This document shows, piece after piece, positions 1 to 8,229 of a stretch of 27,072 bases of DNA; within the stretch, counting starts at the first letter, position 1; every line of letters begins with the position of its first letter. The position numbers were made by a program, and so were the translations under genes. Source of the stretch: an uncultured Colwellia sp. (GTDB lineage: Bacteria > Pseudomonadota > Gammaproteobacteria > Enterobacterales > Alteromonadaceae); the NCBI GenBank assembly GCA_913020705.1, contig CAJWBY010000045.1, forward strand, positions 1 to 27,072, in the 5' to 3' direction. A model generated the notes under the pieces. The model was not told the DNA's origin, did no database searches, and saw only the letters and a program-made list of their open reading frames with translations.

Positions 1-40
1 CAAGTATTTATCCAGGTCAAAAAATAAAAATAGTAATTTA

Positions 41-904
41 ATGTGGGATTTAAAAGATAAGATTGTTGTAATTTCTGGTGCCACAAATGGTATTGGTAAA
101 GCTGCAGCCTTTGAGCTTGCAAAGCATAGTCCGAAGCTACTATTAACCTATAGAAATCAAGACCTTGCCGATAGTCTGGTTAATGAGCTAAAAGTAGCAT
201 CTCCAGGCGTATCTGTTGAACTAATATATTGTGATTTTTCAGCGCAATCATCCATCAGGGAATGCTCAAAAGAAATTATTGCATCGCAAGATAAAATCGA
301 TGTATTGATAAACAATGCTGGGGTTGTAAATACCTCATATCATGAGACATCCGAGGGCATTGAAAATACTTTTGCAGTGAATCATTTGGGTTATTTCCTC
401 TTCACGAATTTGCTTCTCAATAAGATGAAGGGACCAGAAGAAAGCAGGATTATTAATGTTTCTTCTGCTGCTCATTCATTCGTTAAAGACATGAATTGGG
501 AGAACATAAATTTTAAGGATGATTTTGGGCAAGGTATGCAGGTTTATGGGCAATCAAAACTTGCAAACTTACTTTTTACAAGACATTTGGCGATTAAACT
601 ATCTACCGATAATGTCTCAGTAAATGCCATACATCCAGGCGGAGTCAACACTGCGCTTGGTAGTCAAAATAAAGCACTTTTTGGAAAAATTTTAAAAGTC
701 ATGTTAAAGCCATTCTTCCGATCTCCCTTGAAAGGTGCCTCTAGCATTGTTTATCTCGCAACTAAAAATGACGATGGGGTTACAGGAGAATATTTTGTTG
801 ATTGCAAGCAAGCAAAATCTTCATCCTATTCTAAGAACCTTGAAGAAGCTCAAAAACTTTGGGACCTCTCTGAGCGGTTGGTAAATGAAGAGTTCCCTAT
901 TTAG
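41..904 (+). CDS. Short-chain dehydrogenase/reductase (SDR), retinol-dehydrogenase-like
   Basis: An NAD(P)-dependent oxidoreductase of the classical SDR fold, 287 residues, probably cytosolic. The Rossmann glycine motif GATNGIG lies at residues 13-19, the structural NNAG at 91-94, Asn114, the catalytic serine in NVSSAAH (about 141-142) and the YxxxK pair at Tyr169/Lys173, so the full catalytic tetrad is visible. The pattern NxxHLGYFLFTNLLL after the NNAG motif resembles the retinol dehydrogenase/WWOX-like branch, but the substrate cannot be read from sequence. The ATG at 41 puts the Rossmann strand at the expected distance, although no clear Shine-Dalgarno precedes it. The stop lies 7 bp from a fossil of priA on the opposite strand, which hints that this gene came in with a rearranged segment. 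The family assignment is safe; the substrate is unknown. Confidence 0.9.
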   Translation: MWDLKDKIVVISGATNGIGKAAAFELAKHSPKLLLTYRNQDLADSLVNELKVASPGVSVELIYCDFSAQSSIRECSKEIIASQDKIDVLINNAGVVNTSYHETSEGIENTFAVNHLGYFLFTNLLLNKMKGPEESRIINVSSAAHSFVKDMNWENINFKDDFGQGMQVYGQSKLANLLFTRHLAIKLSTDNVSVNAIHPGGVNTALGSQNKALFGKILKVMLKPFFRSPLKGASSIVYLATKNDDGVTGEYFVDCKQAKSSSYSKNLEEAQKLWDLSERLVNEEFPI

Positions 905-911
905 AAATTAG

Positions 912-962
912 TTAAAATTCTACTGGATCCACATCAACGGACCAGCGCACTTTATTTGAACT
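912..962 (-). pseudogene. priA: Fossil of the 3' end of priA (last ~17 codons and stop)
   Basis: Read on the minus strand, these bases encode SSNKVRWSVDVDPVEF followed by TAA. The C-terminus of primosomal helicase PriA in gammaproteobacteria has the pattern K-V-(K/R)-W-x-(V/L)-D-V-D-P-(I/V)-E, and the match covers nearly every position. Upstream on the minus strand (to the right) the frame shows K-N-M and then a stop at about 972, so nothing else of the roughly 730-residue protein is present. The 3' end of zapE follows at 1011. I recall the PriA terminus from family knowledge and did not search; the match is short but specific. Confidence 0.55.
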
Positions 963-1010
963 TTTATTCATTTAATAATAAATACAAACACTAATATTCA
1001 AAAATTTCAT

Positions 1011-2126
1011 TTACGGCAAATGCTCACTGGCAAGATAGTCATGCGATTGCATCTCTTGTAAGCGACTCAAACAGCGCTTAAATTCAAATACCAAACCACC
1101 GTGGCTATATAAATTGTCCATATCAACTTCAGCTGAAATAATTAACTTCACATTGCGCTCGTAGAACTCATCAACAAGTGCGATAAAACGACGCGCTGCA
1201 TCTTCACGGTCTACACTCATTTGTTTAACATTCGCTAATAATACCGTGTGATATAAACGGCTTATTTCCATGTAGTCAGTTTGGCTGCGGGCTGACTCAC
1301 ATAATACTGAAAATTCGAAGTGCACAATGCCATCAGATTCTTCGATGGCGTGTAACGATCTATTGTTCACCTCAATATCAACCGCTTTTTTCCCTGGCTC
1401 TACAGATAGTTGATTAAAATATTTTGTTAAATTTTCGCTGGCTTTAGCATCTAAAGGTGAATGATAAATCTCAGCTTGCTCTAATGTACGTAAACGATAG
1501 TCGACTCCACTGTCTACATTCACTACGTCACAATGCTGATTAATTAATTTGATTGCTGGTAAGAAGCGCTCTCGTTGTAAACCATTACGATAAAGTTCAG
1601 CAGGAATAATATTCGACGTCGCGACTAACGTAACATTAAGAGCAAATAGCTCCTCAAATAAAGACCCAAGGATCATCGCATCAGTAATATCAGATACAAA
1701 AAATTCATCAAAGCAAATAATACAGGCTTCATCCGCAAAACGTTTAGCAATTATTTTTAACGGATTTTCTTGGCCTGTTAAGGTTTTTAATTCTTGGTGA
1801 ACACGATGCATAAAACGATGAAAGTGAACACGCATTTTATTTTCAAAAGGAAGACAATCATAAAAAGTGTCAACCAAATAAGTTTTCCCGCGCCCTACTC
1901 CACCCCAGAAATAAATGCCTTGAATAGTTTTAACTTCAGATTTAGCAATAATACGCTTCCAGCGATTTAATACTTTTTTAAACCCTTTAGTGGGCAAAGG
2001 TTTATTTTGAAAATCTTCATACAATCGTTGAAGATTAAGTACTGCATTTTTCTGTGCCTCATCATATAAAAAATCATCACGAGTTAAATCTTGGTTATAC
2101 TTATCTAAAGGTGAAAGCTTGATCAT
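1011..2126 (-). CDS. zapE: Cell division protein ZapE (AFG1-like ATPase)
   Basis: An AAA+-type ATPase that associates with the Z-ring and modulates FtsZ during constriction in enterobacteria. Counted from an upstream TTG at 2165, Walker A GGVGRGKT is at residues 88-95 and Walker B IICFDEF at 149-155. The C-terminal half carries the AFG1 pattern (ARRFIALVDEFYERNVKL, then a region ending in LSRLQEM). I chose the ATG at 2126 as start: the sequence from there (MIKLSPLDKY...) aligns with the usual ZapE N-terminus and gives 371 residues, close to the E. coli protein, while the TTG at 2165 would add 13 residues and has no Shine-Dalgarno. Weak GAAG before 2126. The gene is divergent from zapG, an arrangement common in gammaproteobacteria. 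Confidence 0.93.
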   Translation of the reverse strand: MIKLSPLDKYNQDLTRDDFLYDEAQKNAVLNLQRLYEDFQNKPLPTKGFKKVLNRWKRIIAKSEVKTIQGIYFWGGVGRGKTYLVDTFYDCLPFENKMRVHFHRFMHRVHQELKTLTGQENPLKIIAKRFADEACIICFDEFFVSDITDAMILGSLFEELFALNVTLVATSNIIPAELYRNGLQRERFLPAIKLINQHCDVVNVDSGVDYRLRTLEQAEIYHSPLDAKASENLTKYFNQLSVEPGKKAVDIEVNNRSLHAIEESDGIVHFEFSVLCESARSQTDYMEISRLYHTVLLANVKQMSVDREDAARRFIALVDEFYERNVKLIISAEVDMDNLYSHGGLVFEFKRCLSRLQEMQSHDYLASEHLP

Positions 2127-2221
2127 TTTATCTTCACTTATATTTTGATTCACTGAGTCTTTCAAGGACTAATGCGATATTTCCTTGAAATTTACTAATT
2201 CGCATTCATATTGATTAGGTA

Positions 2222-2239
2222 AGCGCGAATAGAAGCGCT
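2222..2239. repeat. Short inverted repeat in the zapE/zapG divergent promoter region
   Basis: AGCGC and GCGCT flank an 8-base spacer within the 177-bp region between the zapE start and zapG. It is followed by an AT-rich TATTATAC stretch that could serve as a -10 element. Either a small operator or chance; there is no regulator to assign. Confidence 0.2.
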
Positions 2240-2303
2240 ATTATACAAAATAAGTTTATATACTTTTACTACTTTTTATCGAATATAACGAGGGTTTCAC
2301 ACT

Positions 2304-2759
2304 ATGGATATAGTTTTAGCAATTTTTCTTTTATTAGTTGGCGCTGCAATTGGTTTTATTGCGAGTCGTTTGTTATCTGCATCAGTTCAAGACAATCAAA
2401 AACTTAGTGAACAAGTAAGCAATAGTGAATCCGCTTTAGCACAATATAAGCTTGATGTTACAGAGCATTTAAATGATTCAACCATACTTTTAGAAAAGAT
2501 GAATAGCACTTGTCAAAAGGCAATGCAGCAGATGGAAAAAAGTACTCAGCTATTACAACAGGCAACTCCTACAGAAGTTGACGGCATGCCATTTTTCTCG
2601 AAAGAAACACAAGAACAATTAGCCCAAACAGTTACTTTACGTCATAACCGAAGTGAACGAAAAGACAAAGTAGCAATCACCGAACCACCATTGGATTATT
2701 CAGGTGAAGCAAGTGGACTTTTTGCAGACACGAAACAAAGTGTTACAAACGCAGGATAA
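2304..2759 (+). CDS. zapG: ZapG/YhcB family inner-membrane protein (DUF1043)
   Basis: A 151-residue protein with one N-terminal membrane segment (residues about 3-24: IVLAIFLLLVGAAIGFIASRLL) followed by a long polar, Gln/Ser-rich coiled-coil region (30-95) and a low-complexity tail. This is the layout of YhcB (DUF1043), which in E. coli links cell division and envelope growth. A good ribosome site (GAGGGT, 8 bases before the ATG) supports the start. It is divergent from zapE, and its stop is about 90 bp before degQ, giving the conserved zapE < > zapG-degQ-degS order. The DPPL-like tail motif is only loosely kept (EPPLDYSGEASGLF, about 127-140). Confidence 0.88.
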   Translation: MDIVLAIFLLLVGAAIGFIASRLLSASVQDNQKLSEQVSNSESALAQYKLDVTEHLNDSTILLEKMNSTCQKAMQQMEKSTQLLQQATPTEVDGMPFFSKETQEQLAQTVTLRHNRSERKDKVAITEPPLDYSGEASGLFADTKQSVTNAG

Positions 2760-2766
2760 GGTAACT

Positions 2767-2795
2767 GGAACTAACAGAAATAACATAGGTCTTTA
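2767..2795 (+). promoter_or_regulatory. Candidate sigma-E-type promoter of degQ
   Basis: GGAACTA (2767-2773) and GTCTTTA (2789-2795) are separated by 15 bases. This resembles the RpoE consensus GGAACTT / gTCtAA seen before degP in enterobacteria. It sits directly after the zapG stop and would give a leader of about 50 bases before the degQ ATG. The -10 match is partial. Confidence 0.35.
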
Positions 2796-2849
2796 GTTAG
2801 GTATAAAAATTAAATTAATTATTATGTTTCGAGAGAGGTTATCTCCTTT

Positions 2850-4211
2850 ATGAAAAAACTGTCAGTTTTAGCAACAAGTATTTTATTATCCGGCACAATT
2901 GCCGTTGCGAGTTTGCCTGTACAAGCAAATTTACCTTTTTCAGTTAATGGTCAACAAATGCCTAGTTTAGCTCCAATGCTAGAAAAGGTGACGCCTGGTG
3001 TTGTGTTAATTTCGGTTACGGGAACACATGTAGAAAAATCAAAAGTACCTGACGCATTTAAATTCTTTTTTGGTAACCCTAATCAGAACCAAAATCAATC
3101 AAGAGAACGTGAATTTAGAGGTTTAGGTTCTGGTGTTATTATTGATGCAGACAAAGGCTACATCGTTACAAATAATCATGTAATTAATGAAGCAGATGAA
3201 ATTCAAATAACCCTAAAAGATGGTCGTCAAATCAAAGCAAAGAAAATTGGCTCTGATGCAAGTAGCGATATCGCTTTATTACAAATAGACGCTGAGAATT
3301 TAGTTGAAGTTAAACTTGCCGATTCAGACAATATTCGTGTTGGAGACTTTACTGTAGCGATTGGCAGCCCTTTTGGTTTAGGTCAAACGGTTACATCAGG
3401 CATTATTAGTGCTTTAGGCCGTAGCGGATTAAACGCTCAAAACTACGAAGACTTTATTCAAACCGATGCAGCAATTAATAGTGGTAACTCAGGCGGCGCG
3501 TTAATTGATTTAAATGGCAAGCTTGTTGGTATTAATACAGCAATACTCGGCCCAAATGGCGGAAATGTAGGTATTGGATTTGCTATACCGAGTAATATGG
3601 TCGACAACTTAGTGAAACAAATTATTGAATTTGGTGAAGTTCGTCGGGGAGTACTTGGTGTATTAGGTAGAAGTGTTAATGGCGAAATAGCTAAAGCTTT
3701 AGAACTAGAGTCAAACCAAGGTGGCTTTATAGAACAAGTAGTCGCCGACTCGGCTGCAGAGGAAGCAGGTATCGAAGCCGGCGACGTTATTATTAAAGTT
3801 AACGGTAAAATGGTTAAAACCTTTGCTGAAATCCGAGGGAAAATCGGTTCTATTGGCGCAGGTAAGAACGTTGAGTTAACAGTAATTAAAAAAGACGGTT
3901 CAGAAAAAGATTATGACGTCACGCTTAAAAAACAAGAAACGGCAAAAGTAGAAGCCGCAAGTATTCACAGAATGCTAGATGGTGCTGAACTTGAAAATAA
4001 TGCTAATGGCCAAGGGATTGATATTAATTCAGTAGAAGAAGATAGCCCTGCAGCAGTTATTGGTTTACAAAGAGGTGACGTAATAAGCGGAATAAACCGA
4101 ACACGTATCAAATCGATTGGTGAATTACGAAGCTATTTAAATGATAACAAGGGTGTTTTTGCACTGAACGTTGTTAGAGGAAATAGCACATTATTCTTAA
4201 TGATTCGCTAA
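2850..4211 (+). CDS. degQ: Periplasmic serine endoprotease DegQ/DegP (HtrA family, two PDZ domains)
   Basis: A periplasmic protease and chaperone that degrades misfolded envelope proteins. It has 453 residues: signal peptide 1-26 (cleavage after VQA), trypsin-like domain with catalytic His110 (TNNHV), Asp140 (SSDIALL) and Ser214 (SGNSGGAL), PDZ1 at about 255-355 and PDZ2 at about 370-450. The length and the short LA loop region fit DegQ rather than E. coli DegP. The ATG is preceded by GAGAGG about 11 bases upstream. A terminator follows it, so degS has its own transcription start or depends on read-through. Stress regulation is suggested by the sigma-E-like promoter candidate upstream. Confidence 0.95.
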   Translation: MKKLSVLATSILLSGTIAVASLPVQANLPFSVNGQQMPSLAPMLEKVTPGVVLISVTGTHVEKSKVPDAFKFFFGNPNQNQNQSREREFRGLGSGVIIDADKGYIVTNNHVINEADEIQITLKDGRQIKAKKIGSDASSDIALLQIDAENLVEVKLADSDNIRVGDFTVAIGSPFGLGQTVTSGIISALGRSGLNAQNYEDFIQTDAAINSGNSGGALIDLNGKLVGINTAILGPNGGNVGIGFAIPSNMVDNLVKQIIEFGEVRRGVLGVLGRSVNGEIAKALELESNQGGFIEQVVADSAAEEAGIEAGDVIIKVNGKMVKTFAEIRGKIGSIGAGKNVELTVIKKDGSEKDYDVTLKKQETAKVEAASIHRMLDGAELENNANGQGIDINSVEEDSPAAVIGLQRGDVISGINRTRIKSIGELRSYLNDNKGVFALNVVRGNSTLFLMIR

Positions 4212-4236
4212 TACTTTAAGATAAACCTTCAAAATA

Positions 4237-4263
4237 AAAAAAGGCTCCTAAGGAGCCTTTTTT
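4237..4263 (+). terminator. Rho-independent terminator after degQ
   Basis: Perfect stem AAAAAAGGCTCC / GGAGCCTTTTTT around the 3-base loop TAA, with a T-run, 25 bp after the degQ stop. Confidence 0.93.
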
Positions 4264-4347
4264 ATGAGTAAATTCTTTCGAACTATAAGATTAAACTAGA
4301 TTTATGCTATGCTTAGTCATATAAAACTCTAATAATAAAAATTCACC

Positions 4348-5397
4348 TTGAAGATAATCAATTTAATAAAATATATTGTTCGTCCTGCCAGTTATGGCGT
4401 GATGATAGCTGTCGCTTTATTACTTTTAGTACCTGAGTTACGTATGAACACTTTACAAGTGCTTCAAAATAATCAACAGCAACAACAGCCATTATCTTAT
4501 GCAAAGGCGGTTAGCCTTGCTAGTCCAGCGGTTGTAAATATTTATTCTGAAGAAATCAACTCAAGTCCCGTTTACGGTACAAAAGGAAGAAGACCAACCA
4601 ATTTAGGCTCTGGCGTTATAATGGAATCAGAAGGTTACATTTTAACGAATTTCCATGTTGTACAGAATGCCGATTTAATCACCGTATTATTGCAAAATGG
4701 TCAACAATCTCCTGCTGAATTAATTGGCTATGATACTTATACAGATTTAGCGGTGCTTAAAGTTGATACTTCTAACCTCCCCGTGATCCCACAAAGAGCT
4801 AATTTACAGTCACTTGCTGGTGATGTTGTACTTGCTATAGGTAATCCACTTAATTTAGGTCAAACCGTTACTCAAGGGGTTATTAGTGCTACAGGTCGTA
4901 GCGGGTTAAGTGTTATTAATTATTTAGAGTTATTACAAATGGATGCCGCGATTAACGATGGAAACTCTGGTGGCGCTTTGATCAATACCAATGGAGAGCT
5001 TGTTGGAATTAATTCTAGAAAATTCGTCAATAAAGAAAGAAACATTCAAGGCATATTTTTTGCCGTACCTTACTCTCTAGCTTATAAAGTAATGAGAAAA
5101 ATAATTACCAATGGTCGTGTTATTAGAGGTTATTTAGGCGTAAGTATAAACTCGGCTCAGGACACTTTAAAAGGTTTTACTATTGCTGCTGTTGACGGTA
5201 ATAGCCCTGCATTTAAAGCTGGCTTAAAGCCGGGCGACATTGTTTATCAAATCAATCATATCGAGATAAATTCTTTTCCACAGGCACTTGATATTGTTGC
5301 AGAAACAAAACCTGGAACAACTTTGCCTTTTAAATTAATAAGACAGAAAGAGCTATTAGAAGTGTCGGTTACTATTTCTGAAAAAGCGAAAACTTAA
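4348..5397 (+). CDS. degS: Inner-membrane-anchored site-1 protease DegS (HtrA family)
   Basis: DegS senses misfolded outer-membrane proteins through its PDZ domain and makes the first cut in the anti-sigma factor RseA, which activates sigma E. It has 349 residues: one N-terminal membrane anchor at about 14-30 instead of a cleavable signal, a protease domain with His103 (TNFHVV), Asp133 (YTDLAVL) and Ser207 (DGNSGGAL), and a single PDZ (about 255-345). The start is a TTG codon at 4348 without an obvious Shine-Dalgarno. It is preferred because it gives the anchor preceded by a short basic stretch, as in E. coli DegS. The poly-Gln stretch after the anchor (43-47) is a lineage feature. The stop lies 26 bp from the convergent kinase gene. 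Confidence 0.93.
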   Translation: MKIINLIKYIVRPASYGVMIAVALLLLVPELRMNTLQVLQNNQQQQQPLSYAKAVSLASPAVVNIYSEEINSSPVYGTKGRRPTNLGSGVIMESEGYILTNFHVVQNADLITVLLQNGQQSPAELIGYDTYTDLAVLKVDTSNLPVIPQRANLQSLAGDVVLAIGNPLNLGQTVTQGVISATGRSGLSVINYLELLQMDAAINDGNSGGALINTNGELVGINSRKFVNKERNIQGIFFAVPYSLAYKVMRKIITNGRVIRGYLGVSINSAQDTLKGFTIAAVDGNSPAFKAGLKPGDIVYQINHIEINSFPQALDIVAETKPGTTLPFKLIRQKELLEVSVTISEKAKT

Positions 5398-5423
5398 GTC
5401 ACAGGTAATTATTTATAAGCAAC

Positions 5424-6884
5424 TTAACCTACAGGAAACTTAATAAGATAAGCTAATCCTTTACCCAGTTGGCTCTTAACGGTTATTTTTCCTTTCAGAG
5501 ATCCCGTCACTAAATTATAAACGAGATGTGTTCCTAACCCGCTTCCTCCATCTCCTCTTTTAGTTGTGTAGAAGGGTTCAAAGAGCAGCTTGAGTGCATC
5601 ATCATCAATACCTATACCATCGTCACGATATCGAATAATAATACTGGAGTTTTTCTCGTAAGCTTCAATAAGGATCCTTCCCTTAGTACTTTCATCAAAA
5701 CCATGATTAACCGAATTTAAAATCAAATTACTGAAAATTTGTGAAATTGCCCCAGCATTAACATTAATGAATAGTTTTGAATCACACTCAACATCTATAG
5801 TGATATTTGTTCTTTTCAGTTTAGGTCTTAACGATAGAGTAATTTCATCAATGTATTGAAGTACATTAATATTTCTTATTTCATCAGATGACTGATCAAC
5901 AGCTACTTGTTTAAAACTATTCACCAGAGATGCACCGCGCTGAGTATTAGTGGCAAGAATAGCCAAAACTTCTTCAATGTCTTCAAAAAAATTCATCAGT
6001 TTAACTTCAGTTAATGTCGCATTATCAAACGACTGTTTTATTATTTTGTATTCCTCTTGTAAATGACTAACCCCCGTTACACAAATTCCTAAAGGGGTAT
6101 TAATTTCATGTGCAATTCCAGCAACAAGACCACCTAATGACGCCATTTTTTCTTTCTGTATCAACTCTTCTTGTGTGGTTTTTAACTGCTCAATTACGTG
6201 ATTTAAATCATGATTTTTCTGCTCTAACAAACGGTGTTGCTTAGCCATTTTTAATTGAGAATCTTTTCGTTGTTGCGTGTTAACTACGGTATCAATAGCG
6301 CTTGCAACATGTTGAGCGACAAAATGCAGCAGCATCAGATCTTCATCTGTATATAGAATATCTTCATCATAACTTTGAATTACAATAAGACCATGCAAAA
6401 AATTAGCTGAAATCATGGGTGCCCCCATCCATGATGTAAAGTCTGTAGAACCTAGTACTTCATCCATTTCGCCTTCTGTAATAAGTTTATTAACCTGACT
6501 AATATCTAATAATTGCGGCATTCGAGTACGAAGAACATAAGCACTCACGCCTTTTCCAATGGGGAGTTTTCGATCTTTGAAATTATGTTCATCTTTCTCG
6601 TCAATAAAATAGGGTATCGTTAGGCTAAAATCTTCTTCACTATATAAAGCAATGAAAAAGTTTTTCGAATATATCAGTTCATCAATAATGCTATGAATTT
6701 CTTTGTAAAATACATCTAGAGAGTTATTGTTGTAATCAATTGACGCAATTTTGTACAATGCGTGATGAAGCTTTTCAGAGCGCTTTCTTTCAGCAACTTC
6801 TTCCTCTAGTTGAAGGATGTATTGTTGACGATCTAATGTTTCAGACTGTAAATTAGCGCTATATTCAGGGATAGACAATGGCAT
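5424..6884 (-). CDS. Soluble GAF-domain sensor histidine kinase
   Basis: A 486-residue kinase without membrane segments: N-terminal coiled coil (about 15-45), GAF sensor domain (about 55-195), second coiled coil (205-245), HisKA-type dimerisation box with His259 (GIAHEINTPLG), and an ATPase domain with an N box (NLILNSVNHGFDE), G1 (DDGIGIDDD), F box and G2 (GGSGLGTHLV). It should autophosphorylate in response to a cytosolic ligand or redox/light cue bound by GAF. No response regulator gene is adjacent, so it is an orphan kinase; an EAL gene lies upstream on the same strand, 285 bp away. The start is uncertain: the ATG at 6884 has GAGG only one base upstream, while TTG two codons later has ideal spacing. 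The domain calls are firm and the role is unknown. Confidence 0.9.
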   Translation of the reverse strand: MPLSIPEYSANLQSETLDRQQYILQLEEEVAERKRSEKLHHALYKIASIDYNNNSLDVFYKEIHSIIDELIYSKNFFIALYSEEDFSLTIPYFIDEKDEHNFKDRKLPIGKGVSAYVLRTRMPQLLDISQVNKLITEGEMDEVLGSTDFTSWMGAPMISANFLHGLIVIQSYDEDILYTDEDLMLLHFVAQHVASAIDTVVNTQQRKDSQLKMAKQHRLLEQKNHDLNHVIEQLKTTQEELIQKEKMASLGGLVAGIAHEINTPLGICVTGVSHLQEEYKIIKQSFDNATLTEVKLMNFFEDIEEVLAILATNTQRGASLVNSFKQVAVDQSSDEIRNINVLQYIDEITLSLRPKLKRTNITIDVECDSKLFINVNAGAISQIFSNLILNSVNHGFDESTKGRILIEAYEKNSSIIIRYRDDGIGIDDDALKLLFEPFYTTKRGDGGSGLGTHLVYNLVTGSLKGKITVKSQLGKGLAYLIKFPVG

Positions 6885-7169
6885 ACCTCACTTAATATCT
6901 TTGTATTAAGTTTAGTAAAAAATTGAATTAAAGAAAGTGAATATTTAAAGGTATTTTATAAAATATAGTATCTAAAGAAAATCAATTACACACCGCAGAC
7001 TTCCAGAAATATTTTAACTAAAAATCAAATAATGAAAATTTCCATCTAGTTTATTATTTAAAGAAAAATACTAGGTCTAGATCCACAATATATTACCTTT
7101 TACTTATCAACTCACTAATTATGTAAACGCTATTCATGTGTAACTATCTGCTATTTGAGTAACTTTCAA

Positions 7170-7967
7170 TTAACCAAAATAAACATGATTAACCCGTGGT
7201 GACTTACTGTAATATTGATAGTCAGCATCAAGGTATTTAGGATAATGCCTGATGGGTGTTATCGCAGGTTTGGCTAGATAAAAACCTTGAGCGTAAACCA
7301 TGCCAAGCCTTTCTAATAATTCAAACTCTTCAATAGTTTCTATACCTTCGACAATAACCTGCGCTTTAGCCGATTGTGCCAAATCAAAAATAGCTTTTAG
7401 GAATTTACGCTTAAAACTGTCTTGGTGGCAATTCTCGACAAAGTATCGGTCGATTTTTACAATGTCTGGGCGAAGCTGACTCCATAGCTTTAATCCCGAG
7501 TACCCTGCCCCTAAATCATCAATGGCAACGTCGAAGCCAAATTGACGATACTTAGCCAGCGCTTCACTGAGCATACTGTCGTTAGGTACGGGATATTTTT
7601 CACTGAGTTCGATAACAATTTGATCGCAACTCAAACCAGCTTGCTGAACAAATTTTATGGTTTCACCCTGAGGGTGATTCTTACTTAATAATACTAAAGG
7701 GCTAATGTTTATAAACAACTTTCCCTGTAGCTTTAATTCGGCAAATAGCGTAATAGCTTTATCTCGGCAAAGTATTTCTAATTCAGAAATTAAGTCGTAT
7801 TGTGCTGCATAATAAAAAAGTTTGTCAGGTGAATACAGTTCAGTATTTTCTGGGCCACGTGTTAGTGCTTCATATCCTAAAATAGTTTTTTGTTGTACGT
7901 TGAATATCGGTTGAAAAACTGTGGTTACTGATTTTCCGGCTAAAATTTCTAAAAGTTTATTTTTCAC
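7170..7967 (-). CDS. Stand-alone EAL-domain cyclic-di-GMP phosphodiesterase
   Basis: Predicted to hydrolyse c-di-GMP to pGpG in the cytosol. Its 265 residues are almost entirely one EAL domain. The signature is E33-A34-L35-T-R; the metal and catalytic positions are also present: Asn87 (INIS), Glu120 region (IELSE), Asp150-Asp151 (IDDLGAGYSG), Lys171 (VKIDR), Glu207 (VEGIE) and Gln227 (QGF). It should therefore be active rather than degenerate. The start is GTG at 7967 with a strong ribosome site (AAGGAG, 6 bases before it); an overlapping ATG is out of frame. Without a sensor domain of its own, its activity is probably set by expression or by partners. The orphan kinase gene downstream on the same strand is a possible functional neighbour. 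Confidence 0.92.
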   Translation of the reverse strand: MKNKLLEILAGKSVTTVFQPIFNVQQKTILGYEALTRGPENTELYSPDKLFYYAAQYDLISELEILCRDKAITLFAELKLQGKLFINISPLVLLSKNHPQGETIKFVQQAGLSCDQIVIELSEKYPVPNDSMLSEALAKYRQFGFDVAIDDLGAGYSGLKLWSQLRPDIVKIDRYFVENCHQDSFKRKFLKAIFDLAQSAKAQVIVEGIETIEEFELLERLGMVYAQGFYLAKPAITPIRHYPKYLDADYQYYSKSPRVNHVYFG

Positions 7968-8158
7968 ATAGTACTCCTTAAGTTACAGAGTGTAGGTGAA
8001 TTTTATTACATATTTATGACAACGTATTTCCATTACATCATTTAAGCACCATTATAAATAACTACGATAACCTATTGAAATAATGATTATTTACTTAGAG
8101 GGAATACAATTACCACTTGTTTTTTTATTAATTTGATCAAAATCGTTACAATTATTAA

Positions 8159-8186
8159 TTGCTTAAACATCTCGCTTCAATATGAT
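8159..8186 (+). promoter_or_regulatory. Candidate sigma-70 promoter of galM
   Basis: TTGCTT (8159-8164) and TATGAT (8181-8186) with a 16-base spacer lie 43 bp before the galM ATG. No operator-like palindrome was seen nearby. Confidence 0.4.
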
Positions 8187-8229
8187 GTGTATATGAAAAA
8201 GATAATTGTATAAGTGTGAGGCTGAAGTA

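Noticed and set aside
2831..2849. RNA-thermometer-like hairpin (GAGA/TCTC) over the degQ ribosome site
   Set aside because: Only four base pairs with no extension, so too weak to claim.
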